A DNA stretch of 64,000 nt from a bacterium 210820-DFI.6.37. GTDB taxonomy: Bacteria > Bacillota > Clostridia > Peptostreptococcales > Anaerovoracaceae. Numbering within the stretch: position 1 is the first letter of the stretch; every line of letters begins with the position of its first letter. Location: contig JAJCKG010000003.1 in the NCBI GenBank assembly GCA_020558355.1, positions 62,001-126,000 on the forward strand. Direction: 5' to 3'. A program made the translations under genes and the position numbers. Below, in pieces: positions 56,007 through 64,000 of this stretch. The notes under the pieces are model-generated. The model saw nothing but the letters and a program-made list of their open reading frames with translations, did no database searches and was not told where the DNA came from.

Positions 56007-57839
56007 TTATTCTACGGTTACAGATTTAGCCAGATTCTTCGGCTTGTCGATATTGCAGCCTCTGAATTTTGCCACATAGTAGGCGAAAATCTGCAGCGGT
56101 ACGACAGCCAGCAGCGGAGTTACTTCGTCCAGGCAGGATGGAATGTAGATCACCTCGCTGGACTGCTTTTCGATCTCGCGGTTGCCTTCCTTGGCAATAC
56201 CCACTACATTGGCGCCCCTGGCCTTGATCTCCTGAATATTGGAAAGCATCTTTTCAAAGAGGAAATCCTGAGTAGCCAGAGCAAAGACTAACGTTCCCTC
56301 TTCAATGAGAGCAATGGTTCCATGCTTCAATTCTCCCGCTGCGATGGCGAAGGAATTAATATAGGAAATCTCCTTCAGTTTCAGCGATCCTTCGTAGGAA
56401 ACGCCGGAATCCACGCCTCTTCCAATATAGAAGACCTGCTCTTTTCTGCAGTATTTTCTGGCGATCTCTTCGATTTCCTTTTCCTTTTTCAAGAGGGCTT
56501 CCAGCTTATCCGGAATCTGCTGCAGTTCCTTAATGAACGTATTGTAGTATTCCTTGTCGATGACCCCTTTCGTCTGTCCCATGTACAGAGCGATCAGATA
56601 CATGCACATGAGCTGTGTGGTGTACGCTTTTGTGGAAGCGACCGCGATCTCCGGACCTGCCCAGGTGTAGAACACATCATCGGATTCTCTCGCGACAGAG
56701 CTTCCGACCACATTTACGACAGACAAAATCCTGGCGCCCTTGCTCTTGGCTTCCCGAAGGGCTGCCAGAGTATCCAGCGTCTCCCCTGACTGGCTGATGG
56801 CGATAAACAGGGTTTTATCATCTACAAATGGATCTCTGTAACGGAATTCGGAAGCAATATCCACCTCTACCGGAATCCTCGCCATCTTTTCAATGGCCGC
56901 TTTTCCCACAAGACCGGCGTGATAAGCGGTTCCGCAGGCAACGATATAGACTTTGTTAAAGCCCTCGATATCTTCCTTTGTCATGGTGATCCCGTCCAGC
57001 TTGATAGAGCCGTCCTCCGCCAGTCTCCGGTTCAGCGTTTCATAAAGCCCCTTCGGCTGTTCGTGGATCTCTTTCATCATAAAGTGGTCGTAGCCGCCTT
57101 TTTCCGCAGCGTCCGCATCCCATGTAACATGGAACACCTCTCTCTTTACCACCTTCTGATTTTCATCGTAGATTTTGATATCGTCCTTTGTCAGGACAAC
57201 GGTTTCGTTATTTTCAATGAGATAGATCTTTCTCACATATTTGAGAAGGGCCGGAATATCGGAAGCGATAAAGTTGCAGCCTTCTCCGATGCCCGCTACC
57301 AGCGGCGCGTCCTTTCTCACGGCCACCATCTTATCCGGTTCTCCCGCTGCGATAACGCCGATGGCATAGGCCCCGCGCATCTGTTCTACAGCCCGGTTCA
57401 CGGCCTGATGCAGGTCGCCGTCATAGTAGATCCCGATCAGGTGAGCGATGACCTCGGTGTCCGTATCGGATTTAAATTTAATACCGTATTCAGAACTGAG
57501 CCATTCCCGCAGCTCCACATAATTTTCAATGATCCCGTTATGTACTACGGTAATGGTGTTGTCGCTGTTGCTGTGAGGGTGGGAATTGACATCAGACGGC
57601 GCTCCGTGGGTAGCCCATCTGGTGTGACCGATCCCTAAGGTGCTTTCAAAATCCGCGTCTCCAATAATCTTTTCCAGATTGCTGATTTCGCCTACATGCT
57701 TTCTGGTCTCGATCATGCTGCCTCTGTGCAGAGCAATCCCCGCGGAGTCATAGCCTCTGTATTCAAGACGCTTCAGGCCCTCGATGATGACCTCTTTCGC
57801 GTTATTTTCTGTTCCGATGTATCCAACGATACCACACAT
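56007..57839 (-). CDS. Glutamine--fructose-6-phosphate aminotransferase GlmS
   Basis: Makes glucosamine-6-phosphate for peptidoglycan. The 610-residue protein has the N-terminal nucleophile Cys2 (MCGIVGYIG), a glutaminase domain (GHTRWATHG, DTEVIAHLI) and two SIS domains (CGTAYHAGLV, ISQSGETLDTLAALREAK, EVIYIPSC, LQIFAYYVAKFRGCNIDKPK ending NLAKSVTVE). A glmS ribozyme is absent: the previous gene ends only 10 bp upstream. Confidence 0.97.
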   Translation of the reverse strand: MCGIVGYIGTENNAKEVIIEGLKRLEYRGYDSAGIALHRGSMIETRKHVGEISNLEKIIGDADFESTLGIGHTRWATHGAPSDVNSHPHSNSDNTITVVHNGIIENYVELREWLSSEYGIKFKSDTDTEVIAHLIGIYYDGDLHQAVNRAVEQMRGAYAIGVIAAGEPDKMVAVRKDAPLVAGIGEGCNFIASDIPALLKYVRKIYLIENNETVVLTKDDIKIYDENQKVVKREVFHVTWDADAAEKGGYDHFMMKEIHEQPKGLYETLNRRLAEDGSIKLDGITMTKEDIEGFNKVYIVACGTAYHAGLVGKAAIEKMARIPVEVDIASEFRYRDPFVDDKTLFIAISQSGETLDTLAALREAKSKGARILSVVNVVGSSVARESDDVFYTWAGPEIAVASTKAYTTQLMCMYLIALYMGQTKGVIDKEYYNTFIKELQQIPDKLEALLKKEKEIEEIARKYCRKEQVFYIGRGVDSGVSYEGSLKLKEISYINSFAIAAGELKHGTIALIEEGTLVFALATQDFLFEKMLSNIQEIKARGANVVGIAKEGNREIEKQSSEVIYIPSCLDEVTPLLAVVPLQIFAYYVAKFRGCNIDKPKNLAKSVTVE

Positions 57840-57849
57840 ATGTTACCTC

Positions 57850-59199
57850 CTAACCAAATCTCTTTGTAAGCAGCTTTGCCAGCTCCTGCGCCAGCTCTGT
57901 AATGTGATCCACATCCTGTCCTTCCAGCATGACCCGTACAAGGGGCTCTGTTCCGGACGGGCGAATCAGCACCCTGCCGCTTCCCTCCATTTCCGCTTCC
58001 ACCTTCCTGATGGCTTCGCGGATTTCGGGATCGCTTTCATATTTGGATTTATTCTCATTTTTTACTTTCGCGTTTTTCAGGACCTGCGGATAAATCTCAA
58101 TCTCATCCGACAGCTCTGACGGTTTCTTTCCTGAATTTAATACGGCCTTCACCAGCTGCAGGGAGGACAGGATTCCGTCTCCCGTGGTAGAATGATTCAG
58201 GAAAATAATATGGCCGGACTGTTCCCCGCCGATAACGCAGCCGGTCTGAATCATGCTTTCCAATACATACCGGTCCCCAACAGAGGTCACATCTACCGTA
58301 GCGCCCATGGCCTCGATGTACTTGTGGAAGCCGATGTTGCTCATAACCGTGGCTGTTACCCGGTCATCCTTTAATTCTCCCGCTTCCTTCAGCATTTTCG
58401 CGCAGATGCAGATCAGCTTATCTCCATCGATGAGCCGTCCCAGTTCATCAACCGCAATGAGCCGGTCCGCGTCGCCATCATAGGCAAGACCCATGAACGC
58501 GCCCTGGCGGATCACTTCCTGCTGCAGCTTTTCCGGGTGGGTAGACCCGCATCCATCGTTGATGTTCAGGCCGTCAGGATTGTTTCCAATCACCGACACG
58601 TCAGCTCCCAGTTCTCTGTAGACCATTTCCGCCACCTTATAGGAAGCGCCGTTCGCGCAGTCCAGCACCAGCTTCAGCCCATCCAGGCGGCAGTCGATGG
58701 TTCCGGTAAGATACTTCGCGTAGATAGCCAAAGCGTCTTCATCCGCTTCCAGGCACCGGCCCAGCTTTTCGCCGGTAATATGGCTGTTGACATCAATATC
58801 CCGCAGAATGATATCCTCGATCTCATCCTCAATCTCATCATCCAGCTTAAAGCCTTCGCCGTTAAAAAATTTGATGCCGTTATACTCAAATGGATTGTGG
58901 GAAGCAGAAATCACTACGCCCACATCTGCCTGGTAATGCTTTACCAGATAAGCAACTGCCGGCGTCGGCAGCACACCGACTTTGATCACGTTGCCCCCTA
59001 CTGCCAGAATCCCCGCGCTGAGGGCGTCTTCCAGCATATCTCCGGATATTCTTGTATCTTTTCCGATCAGTACAACTGGTTTCCCTTTCTTCTTACTGAG
59101 CACATGGGCGCCGGCCTTTCCCAGCTTGAAAGCCAGCTCCGGGGTCAGCTCTGAATTGGCTACACCCCTGACACCGTCAGTTCCAAAAAGTCTTCCCAT
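57850..59199 (-). CDS. Phosphoglucosamine mutase GlmM
   Basis: Converts glucosamine-6-P to glucosamine-1-P. 449 residues; FGTDGVRGVANSELTP, the phosphoserine loop GVVISASHNPFEYNGIKFF, metal loop YDGDADRLIAVDE, GGEQSGHIIF and RPSGTEPLVRVMLEG are intact. It completes the link with GlmS, and is known in other bacteria to bind and inhibit CdaA, whose gene is upstream. Confidence 0.97.
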   Translation of the reverse strand: MGRLFGTDGVRGVANSELTPELAFKLGKAGAHVLSKKKGKPVVLIGKDTRISGDMLEDALSAGILAVGGNVIKVGVLPTPAVAYLVKHYQADVGVVISASHNPFEYNGIKFFNGEGFKLDDEIEDEIEDIILRDIDVNSHITGEKLGRCLEADEDALAIYAKYLTGTIDCRLDGLKLVLDCANGASYKVAEMVYRELGADVSVIGNNPDGLNINDGCGSTHPEKLQQEVIRQGAFMGLAYDGDADRLIAVDELGRLIDGDKLICICAKMLKEAGELKDDRVTATVMSNIGFHKYIEAMGATVDVTSVGDRYVLESMIQTGCVIGGEQSGHIIFLNHSTTGDGILSSLQLVKAVLNSGKKPSELSDEIEIYPQVLKNAKVKNENKSKYESDPEIREAIRKVEAEMEGSGRVLIRPSGTEPLVRVMLEGQDVDHITELAQELAKLLTKRFG

Positions 59200-59236
59200 T
59201 CTTTTCTCCTTTTCTTCATTTACAGAAATAACGAGC

Positions 59237-60439
59237 CTACTCCTGCCCCTTGATGGTCACTTCCACCTGCTGGGGCTTTATCTCCAGGCTGTTGAATTTT
59301 TTATCTGATGTAACTTTAACAGCGACAGCGTGATTTCCTTCTTTCAAATCCTTCAGATCGATAAAAAGGGTAAAATCATCCGCGCTGATATCTTTAAGCA
59401 GGGCTTCGCTGCCTGTAACGGTCACTTCCACCTCTGCTGTGTTGACATACGCGTTAAGTCCATCGCCCAGATTGCGTATCCGGCTGTTCTGGGTCGGCAA
59501 AGCTACGGTCTTGGTATCCAGACCCTTGATTTTTATGGTAACTCCAATATTAGCTGAGCTGTCCGCGACTTCAATGCCCTCAGGCAGCTTTGGCTGGATC
59601 TCCAGTGTTGTGCTTGCGGTTACACCGCTGATATCTACAGGATCCGCGGAAATACTGGTAATTTCATCGAGAGCGGCTTTTGGCCCCCGGATGGAAATCT
59701 TCTCCGGGACCGACATATCCGTAACCTGATATTCCTCCGGAACAGAGCCTTTCACCTCTACTTTTAGGGGAACGGTTTTCGTGTAATAGAGGACCGCCCC
59801 GACCTGAACGGTCTTTGCGGAAAGAGACACGCCGCTGACCAGATCTCCATTTTTGTCCACTGCCTGCGGCTCTACATTAAAGCTTTTTTCTTCGTCTGTA
59901 ATCTTTGACGCGTCGATCTCAGCCTTTACGGTTCTCACAGAGTCCACGGAAGATTTCGCTCCCTTTACCTCGATCTCCTCCGGCGATACAGTCACGCTTC
60001 CCGGTTCTGTGCCGCTTTCGGTCTTTCCCGTAAAGTCGACTGTAACCGTCTTATATACGGAAACCAGCTCTTCCAGTGTTACTTTTATTTTCGGGTTTTT
60101 TATGGCTTTCAGGGTAATATTATCCGGTACTTCCACCGTTACCGGAACTTCATTTTCTCCTTCTTTATAGCCAAAAAGGTCCGCGGTGGCTTTGAATTCA
60201 CTCTTCTCCATGCTGTTGAGCTCCGCCCGCTTCCCCTGCACTTCAATGGAAACAACAAACTCGGAGTCTCCCTGCACTGCCAGTCCTCTCTGCTCCAGAG
60301 TATCCTCATTGAGCAGCTGCACCGGAATATTGGAAATCGTTTTTGTGATGGTCGGATTCACTTCTCCCATTACATAAAACCAGAGGAATATAGCGATCAG
60401 AAGAGAAAGTATTTTCAGGACTGTATTATTTTTCAGCAT
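59237..60439 (-). CDS. YbbR-domain protein CdaR
   Basis: Regulator of the diadenylate cyclase. The 400-residue protein has an N-terminal membrane helix (LKILSLLIAIFLWFYVM) and four YbbR repeats outside (for example PVQLLNEDTLEQRG, VTVSPEEIEVKGAKSSVDSV, PEKISIRGPKAALDEI). It binds CdaA through its membrane segment and tunes c-di-AMP synthesis. The start overlaps the cdaA end by 14 bp. Confidence 0.93.
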   Translation of the reverse strand: MLKNNTVLKILSLLIAIFLWFYVMGEVNPTITKTISNIPVQLLNEDTLEQRGLAVQGDSEFVVSIEVQGKRAELNSMEKSEFKATADLFGYKEGENEVPVTVEVPDNITLKAIKNPKIKVTLEELVSVYKTVTVDFTGKTESGTEPGSVTVSPEEIEVKGAKSSVDSVRTVKAEIDASKITDEEKSFNVEPQAVDKNGDLVSGVSLSAKTVQVGAVLYYTKTVPLKVEVKGSVPEEYQVTDMSVPEKISIRGPKAALDEITSISADPVDISGVTASTTLEIQPKLPEGIEVADSSANIGVTIKIKGLDTKTVALPTQNSRIRNLGDGLNAYVNTAEVEVTVTGSEALLKDISADDFTLFIDLKDLKEGNHAVAVKVTSDKKFNSLEIKPQQVEVTIKGQE

Positions 60440-61280
60440 GCTTCTTCCCCCTTATCTTTTTGAAAAAGTCAGGCAGGAAGGACATTTTATCCCCCAGCTC
60501 TCCCGTGTTCAGATACATATTCAGCAGCGTTTTTTCTACGGTCTTCGTATCCAGAAACCTAGAAAGCTTTCCATTGACTGCCATGGAAATGATACCGGTT
60601 TCCTCAGAAACGATCAGGGTCATGGCGTCAGAATGCTCTGTGATTCCGATTCCGGCCCGGTGACGGGTGCCAAGCTCTTTTCCAATGGTTTTATTCTGAG
60701 ATAACGGCAGGACACAGCCCGCGGCAAAGATCCGGTCGCCCCGGATAATTACAGCTCCATCGTGAAGGGGAGATCCTTCGTAAAAAATGTTTCCCAGAAG
60801 CTCCGCGGAAATTTCCGCGTCTACAATGGTTCCCGATTCGGTCATATCCGTCAGCGCCGTCTCCCGTTCCAGCACGATAAGCGCGCCGGTCCGGTCCTTT
60901 GAGAAGGTCTCGATGGCCCGGATGAATTCGGTAGTAATGTGTTTTGCCTTTTCCTTGTCCAGCTGCCCAAAGCCAGGCCGCAGCAGCTTTGTCCGGCCCA
61001 AAAATTCCAGCCCTCTTCGAAGCTCCGGCTGAAATACGATGACCAAAGCCACCAGCCCCAACGTCATGGTCCCTTTCAGGAGCCAATTAAGGGTATGCAG
61101 ATGCAGCAGCTCTGACAAAAAAGTAGCAATAACCAAAACAAGCAGTCCTTTTATCAGCTGCATTGCTCTGGTTTCCCGTATAAACCCTAGTATTTTATAT
61201 ATCAGAAACGCAACGATCAGAATATCGATAATATCCATGATTCCTATACCGGACGTTACGTTGTTAAAAAAATCCTGCAT
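60426..61280 (-). CDS. Diadenylate cyclase CdaA
   Basis: Makes c-di-AMP from two ATP. Three membrane helices occupy the first ~85 residues. The DAC domain follows with GSPLHDGAVIIRGDRIFAAG (DGA motif), ELGTRHRAGIGITEHSDAM (RHR motif) and VSEETGIISMAVNG. The conserved DFFNNVTSGIGIMD start is typical. c-di-AMP controls potassium and osmolyte balance and cell-wall synthesis, consistent with glmM and glmS in the operon. AAGGGG precedes the ATG. Confidence 0.96.
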   Translation of the reverse strand: MQDFFNNVTSGIGIMDIIDILIVAFLIYKILGFIRETRAMQLIKGLLVLVIATFLSELLHLHTLNWLLKGTMTLGLVALVIVFQPELRRGLEFLGRTKLLRPGFGQLDKEKAKHITTEFIRAIETFSKDRTGALIVLERETALTDMTESGTIVDAEISAELLGNIFYEGSPLHDGAVIIRGDRIFAAGCVLPLSQNKTIGKELGTRHRAGIGITEHSDAMTLIVSEETGIISMAVNGKLSRFLDTKTVEKTLLNMYLNTGELGDKMSFLPDFFKKIRGKKHAEK

Positions 61281-61310
61281 TCTTTTTTCCCCTTATACTT
61301 TATCTTATAT

Positions 61311-61339
61311 ATTGTACAGAAAATCTATACTTTTTTCAA
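61311..61339 (-). promoter_or_regulatory. Promoter of the cdaA-cdaR-glmM-glmS operon
   Basis: Minus strand TTGAAA (61339-61334), 17 bp, TACAAT (61316-61311). Confidence 0.8.
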
Positions 61340-61447
61340 TATGATGCCATAAGTTTTATTGATATTAAGGTCTGTATAAGAAATTGTTAAGACGCCTATA
61401 GCGTTCAAAAGAAAAAGGTTCTGCCCTGCTGGCGTCTGCGCAAAAGA

Positions 61448-61484
61448 GGGATGCCGCGTCGGATAAAATCTGACGCGGCATCCC
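61448..61484 (-). terminator. hpf terminator
   Basis: GGGATGCCGCGTC and GACGCGGCATCCC form a 13-bp stem. On the minus strand the U-run is TCTTTT. Confidence 0.8.
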
Positions 61485-61505
61485 TTTGGCTTACAATTTA
61501 TTTTT

Positions 61506-62033
61506 TTAATATACGGTTTCCAGCAGGCCATAGTCATTGTCGTTTCTCCTGTAAACGACGCCTACCGTATCGGTCTCCATATTGAGGAACACATAGAAAT
61601 TATGCTCCAGAAGCTCCATCTGCACAACCGCTTCGTCTACCGTCATCGGCACCAGGTCGAATCTCTTTTTCTTGACTACATGGATTTCTTCCTGTTCTTC
61701 TTCAATTTCCGGCAGCTCTGTGAAAGCGAAATCCTTGTGATCCTTGTACTTTCTCTGAAGCTTTGTCTTAAATTTGGACATCTGACGAGACAGCTTGTCT
61801 ACTACCCGGTCAACGCCGTCGTACGGGTCGTCTGCCAGGACTTCTGCCCGGAAAATCGTGCCTTTTGTATTGATTGTAGCTTCTACTTTATATCTTCCTT
61901 TCTCCCTAAGGGTCATTACGTTGGCAGTAATATCATCGGAAAAGTATTTGTCCAGTTTGGCGAATTTCTTTTCGATGGTTTCTTTGAGTTTTTCGCTTGT
62001 GTTGTAGTTCTTGCTGTTGATAACAGTCTTCAT
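61506..62033 (-). CDS. Ribosome hibernation promoting factor, long form (HPF/RaiA)
   Basis: A 175-residue protein that dimerises 70S ribosomes into inactive 100S particles. The S30AE domain is residues 1-~100 (KLDKYFSDDITANVMTLREK, GTIFRAEVLADDPYDGVDRV). The C-terminal dimerisation domain starts at ~115 (RFDLVPMTVDEAVVQMELL, NHNFYVFLNMETD region, GVVYRRNDNDYGLLE). AGGAGGG is seven bases before ATG 62033; the frame upstream to 62075 is not used. A raiA-motif RNA lies upstream on the same strand. Confidence 0.95.
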   Translation of the reverse strand: MKTVINSKNYNTSEKLKETIEKKFAKLDKYFSDDITANVMTLREKGRYKVEATINTKGTIFRAEVLADDPYDGVDRVVDKLSRQMSKFKTKLQRKYKDHKDFAFTELPEIEEEQEEIHVVKKKRFDLVPMTVDEAVVQMELLEHNFYVFLNMETDTVGVVYRRNDNDYGLLETVY

Positions 62034-62189
62034 AGTCAATCCCTCCTTGGCTGCGATCCGGTAAAGCCGGATCAATTTCTCGATTGCGGCAATTGCCGTA
62101 TCATTTTGTATGAATTCATTATACCATAATTTTCAATATATTCAATCTATTCCTTGCCTTTTCTTCTATCTTTTCTTTCAGCTCAACGG

Positions 62190-62410
62190 CTCCTAAAGGC
62201 CCGGCAAGTGTTTAACAGTCTCTGCCGGCTGCTCAGCTGACCTGGTCTTTGCCCCCACACCTGCCTTTACCTGACTTTGTCAGAGGACTTACTTCTAAAC
62301 TACGCCATGATCACTGCCGCCTTGCGGATCAGCTTACGTGGGACCTTTTGCCCGTAGCTGGCCTGGCCTTTCAACCACAGACCTGAGCAGCCGGCAGAGA
62401 CTGTTTTTTA
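62190..62410 (-). ncRNA. raiA-motif structured RNA upstream of hpf
   Basis: A 23-bp perfect inverted repeat (62383-62405 with 62214-62236; CTGAGCAGCCGGCAGAGACT) closes a ~190-nt element. Inside are GGCCAGGCCAGC, GGGCAAAAGGTCCCACG, CTGATCCGCAAGGCGGCAG and GACAAAGTCAG, several short helices in a multi-stem junction. Position and strand, directly upstream of the raiA/hpf gene, and its size match the raiA motif known in Firmicutes and Actinobacteria. I identified it by context and architecture; a covariance search is needed. It is the only content of 62076-62438. Confidence 0.75.
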
Positions 62411-62438
62411 TTCACTTATACTTTGCTTCGGAATCCCC

Positions 62439-63179
62439 TTACTGCTTTGGCGGAATGTTGGCTCCGCAGGCGAAGGTCAATCCGCAGATCCGGCCCGCTC
62501 CTGCCTGGCGCAGTACTTTGCTGCAGGCGTCCAAAGTGCTTCCGGTTGTATAGATATCATCTACTAAAAGGATCCTTTTTTCCTTCAGCTCATAATGGCT
62601 CTGCCGGGAGATCCGAAACGCTCCCTCCAGATTCATATGCCGCTCAAAGGCTCCCAGTCCTTTCATCGGCAGTGTCTCGCGGACTCGCTCCAAGAGCCCC
62701 GCCGCGCAGGGGAGCTTCATGCGCCGGGCCAGCTGGGCCGCCATGATCTTTGCCTGATTATATCCCCTTTTTGCCTCCTTTTTTCTGTGCATCGGCACCG
62801 GAACGATCAGATCAAAGACTTCTTCTTCCAAGGAGATCCGGTCATAAAGGATATCACCCAGCTTTCTCCCGATGTAGGACTTGCCCCGATACTTATAGTC
62901 CATCAGAATCCCTCTCTCGTAAAGACCGTACTGGACACAGGTATAGCTTCGGTCAAAGTCATGGGCAAACTGCCTGCAGTCCCAGCACAGGTCATGCCGA
63001 TCCTCTTCATTTAAAATCTTCCCGCATCGCGAGCACGTTTTTTGCCCCAGCCAGTGGAGCTTTTCGGCGCATGCGTCACAAAGCGCGTAGTTCCTGGTGG
63101 CGTCGATGATACTGCCGCAGGAAACGCAATAAATACTGGAAGGATACAAGGCCTCCAGTCCCTTTTCTAAAATCCCCAT
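62439..63179 (-). CDS. ComF-family phosphoribosyltransferase-like protein
   Basis: Encodes 246 residues. An N-terminal zinc-binding region has CVSCGSII, CDAC, CSRCGK and CWDC. A type I PRTase fold follows, with PVPMHRKKEAKRGYNQA and the PRPP loop LVDDIYTTGSTLDAC. ComF is linked with DNA uptake in competent bacteria, and the family is broader in Clostridia. It lies 50 bp downstream of a recD2 gene, a common pairing. Confidence 0.92.
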   Translation of the reverse strand: MGILEKGLEALYPSSIYCVSCGSIIDATRNYALCDACAEKLHWLGQKTCSRCGKILNEEDRHDLCWDCRQFAHDFDRSYTCVQYGLYERGILMDYKYRGKSYIGRKLGDILYDRISLEEEVFDLIVPVPMHRKKEAKRGYNQAKIMAAQLARRMKLPCAAGLLERVRETLPMKGLGAFERHMNLEGAFRISRQSHYELKEKRILLVDDIYTTGSTLDACSKVLRQAGAGRICGLTFACGANIPPKQ

Positions 63180-63229
63180 AATTACCCCTTACTTCTGTTC
63201 TTTGCAAATTTCTCTTTATCCAAATGTTC

Positions 63230-64000
63230 CTAAAAATCCAGCAGGGCTTTCAGACGCGCCGCAAGCCCCGAATAACGCTGGGTGATACGGTTGTTATCCA
63301 CCATGCCCCGCATCTTGTTTTCGGAGCCTACCAGCACGACAGCTGTTTTTCCCCGAGTGACCCCTGTGTACAAAAGGTTCCTTGTAGCCAGCACCGGAGG
63401 AAACCAGCTGATGGGCATAACTACAATGGGAAATTCGCTTCCCTGACTTTTATGAACCGTAATGGCGTAGGCCAGCTCCAGTTCATCCAGCTGGTTGAAA
63501 TCATAAGTCACATATTTACATTCATCGAATATTACGGTCACTTCATTGAATTCCCGGTCAATCTTCTGGATGAACCCAACATCTCCGTTGAAAACGCCTT
63601 CTCCTTCGGTAAAATCCTCCTGATTGCGCCACTTCAGCTGATAATTGTTGCGAATCTGCATGACCTTGTCCCGCTCCCGGAAGGTCCGCTCCCCGAACTG
63701 GCGCTCGGCAAGCTCAAAGCAGGGCGGATTCAGCACTTCCTGCAGCTCCCGGTTGAGATTGACGCTTCCCAGCAGCCCCTTGCGAACCGGGGTCAGCACC
63801 TGAATATCCCGCGCCGGAACCGTATCTGTGTAATAGGCCGGAAGCCGCCGGACGCACAGATCCTTGATCACCTGAAGCATCTCCTTTTCCGTCTTCTGCC
63901 GCATCAGAAAAAAGTCTTTGCCCTTTTCGTTGCAGTCCGGATATTCCCCTTTATTGATCTTGTGCGCGTTGACTACAATCAGGCTCTCTTTTGCCTGCCG
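63230..64000 (-). CDS. RecD2-type DNA helicase, C-terminal part (cut by window edge)
   Basis: The frame runs in from beyond 64000. The visible ~256 residues include RQAKESLIVVNAHKINKGEY, IQVLTPVRKGLLGSVNLNRE, GDKVMQIRNNY-type motif (here RDKVMQIRNNYQLKW), GDVGFIQKIDREFNEVTVIF, and helicase motif VI region YAITVHKSQGSEFPIVVMP with LLYTGVTRGK. These are the 2B/UvrD_C-like parts of RecD2/TraA superfamily 1B helicases, 5'-3' motors in repair and recombination. The N-terminal helix-hairpin-helix and Walker A parts lie outside the window. Confidence 0.93.
   Translation of the reverse strand, partial: RQAKESLIVVNAHKINKGEYPDCNEKGKDFFLMRQKTEKEMLQVIKDLCVRRLPAYYTDTVPARDIQVLTPVRKGLLGSVNLNRELQEVLNPPCFELAERQFGERTFRERDKVMQIRNNYQLKWRNQEDFTEGEGVFNGDVGFIQKIDREFNEVTVIFDECKYVTYDFNQLDELELAYAITVHKSQGSEFPIVVMPISWFPPVLATRNLLYTGVTRGKTAVVLVGSENKMRGMVDNNRITQRYSGLAARLKALLDF

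Noticed and set aside
57840..57849. glmS ribozyme
   Set aside because: Only 10 bp separate glmM and glmS, far too short for the ~150-nt ribozyme.

Overview
The window reads as a chromosomal segment of a spore-forming anaerobic member of the Clostridia. The evidence is a SpoVB-type flippase, a YjcZ-like mini-protein, HydE, quinolinate synthase next to NifS, the cdaA-cdaR-glmM-glmS operon, a raiA-motif RNA in front of hpf, strong AGGAGG ribosome sites, and mid-range GC with AT-rich accessory parts. A family-level guess (Anaerovoracaceae or a relative) cannot be proved from the sequence.

0-12.9 kb is an accessory and decay zone. It opens with a tandem array of ~92-bp units built from GTCGCC/GGCGAC inverted pairs, bordered by a scrap of a second spoVB. 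A class B penicillin-binding protein gene is broken by a small deletion. Small lipoproteins, secreted proteins, a CPBP protease, a VanZ-like protein and membrane proteins follow, interleaved with duplicated gene ends, frameshifted genes and copied leader sequences. A PadR-led operon, a decayed reading frame, and a junction fusing an NhaC-type antiporter to the 3' end of a molybdate-binding (Mop) gene close the zone.

12.9-32.2 kb is mostly conserved metabolism: a PLP decarboxylase paired with the antiporter, cca, a DMT exporter, tRNA-Glu(CTC), a Fic protein, and a probable type I toxin-antitoxin locus (25-residue toxin plus convergent antisense RNA). Then comes a tightly overlapping sulfur/NAD/metallocofactor operon (nadA, two cysteine desulfurases, an XdhC-like protein, mnmA, hydE, a trans-sulfuration PLP enzyme) with larE upstream. 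An acidic unknown protein, an 89-bp tandem repeat and a dispersed ~240-bp element precede gltX.

32.2-38.1 kb is the most interesting unit. A promoter and full cobalamin riboswitch lead into an exported lipoprotein form of the cobalt chelatase CbiK, a membrane-anchored protein with two related beta-rich domains, and a complete BtuFCD/FecBCD-like ABC importer. It looks like a B12-repressed system that handles tetrapyrroles or corrinoid precursors outside the membrane.

38.1-47.3 kb carries two paralogous saccharopine-dehydrogenase-like enzymes, an APC permease, a membrane-bound LuxR regulator and an AraC regulator with an extra C-terminal domain, interrupted by an InlB-B-repeat surface protein that looks foreign. 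47.3-55.9 kb holds small and regulatory genes (DUF5688-like, Fe-S protein, TIGR04076-like, MocR with a divergent PNPOx-like gene, a candidate RNA switch, XRE-membrane protein), an aminotransferase and ahcY. 56-64 kb is the core operon for c-di-AMP and amino-sugar synthesis, hpf with its raiA-type RNA, comF and the C-terminal part of recD2, which runs off the window.
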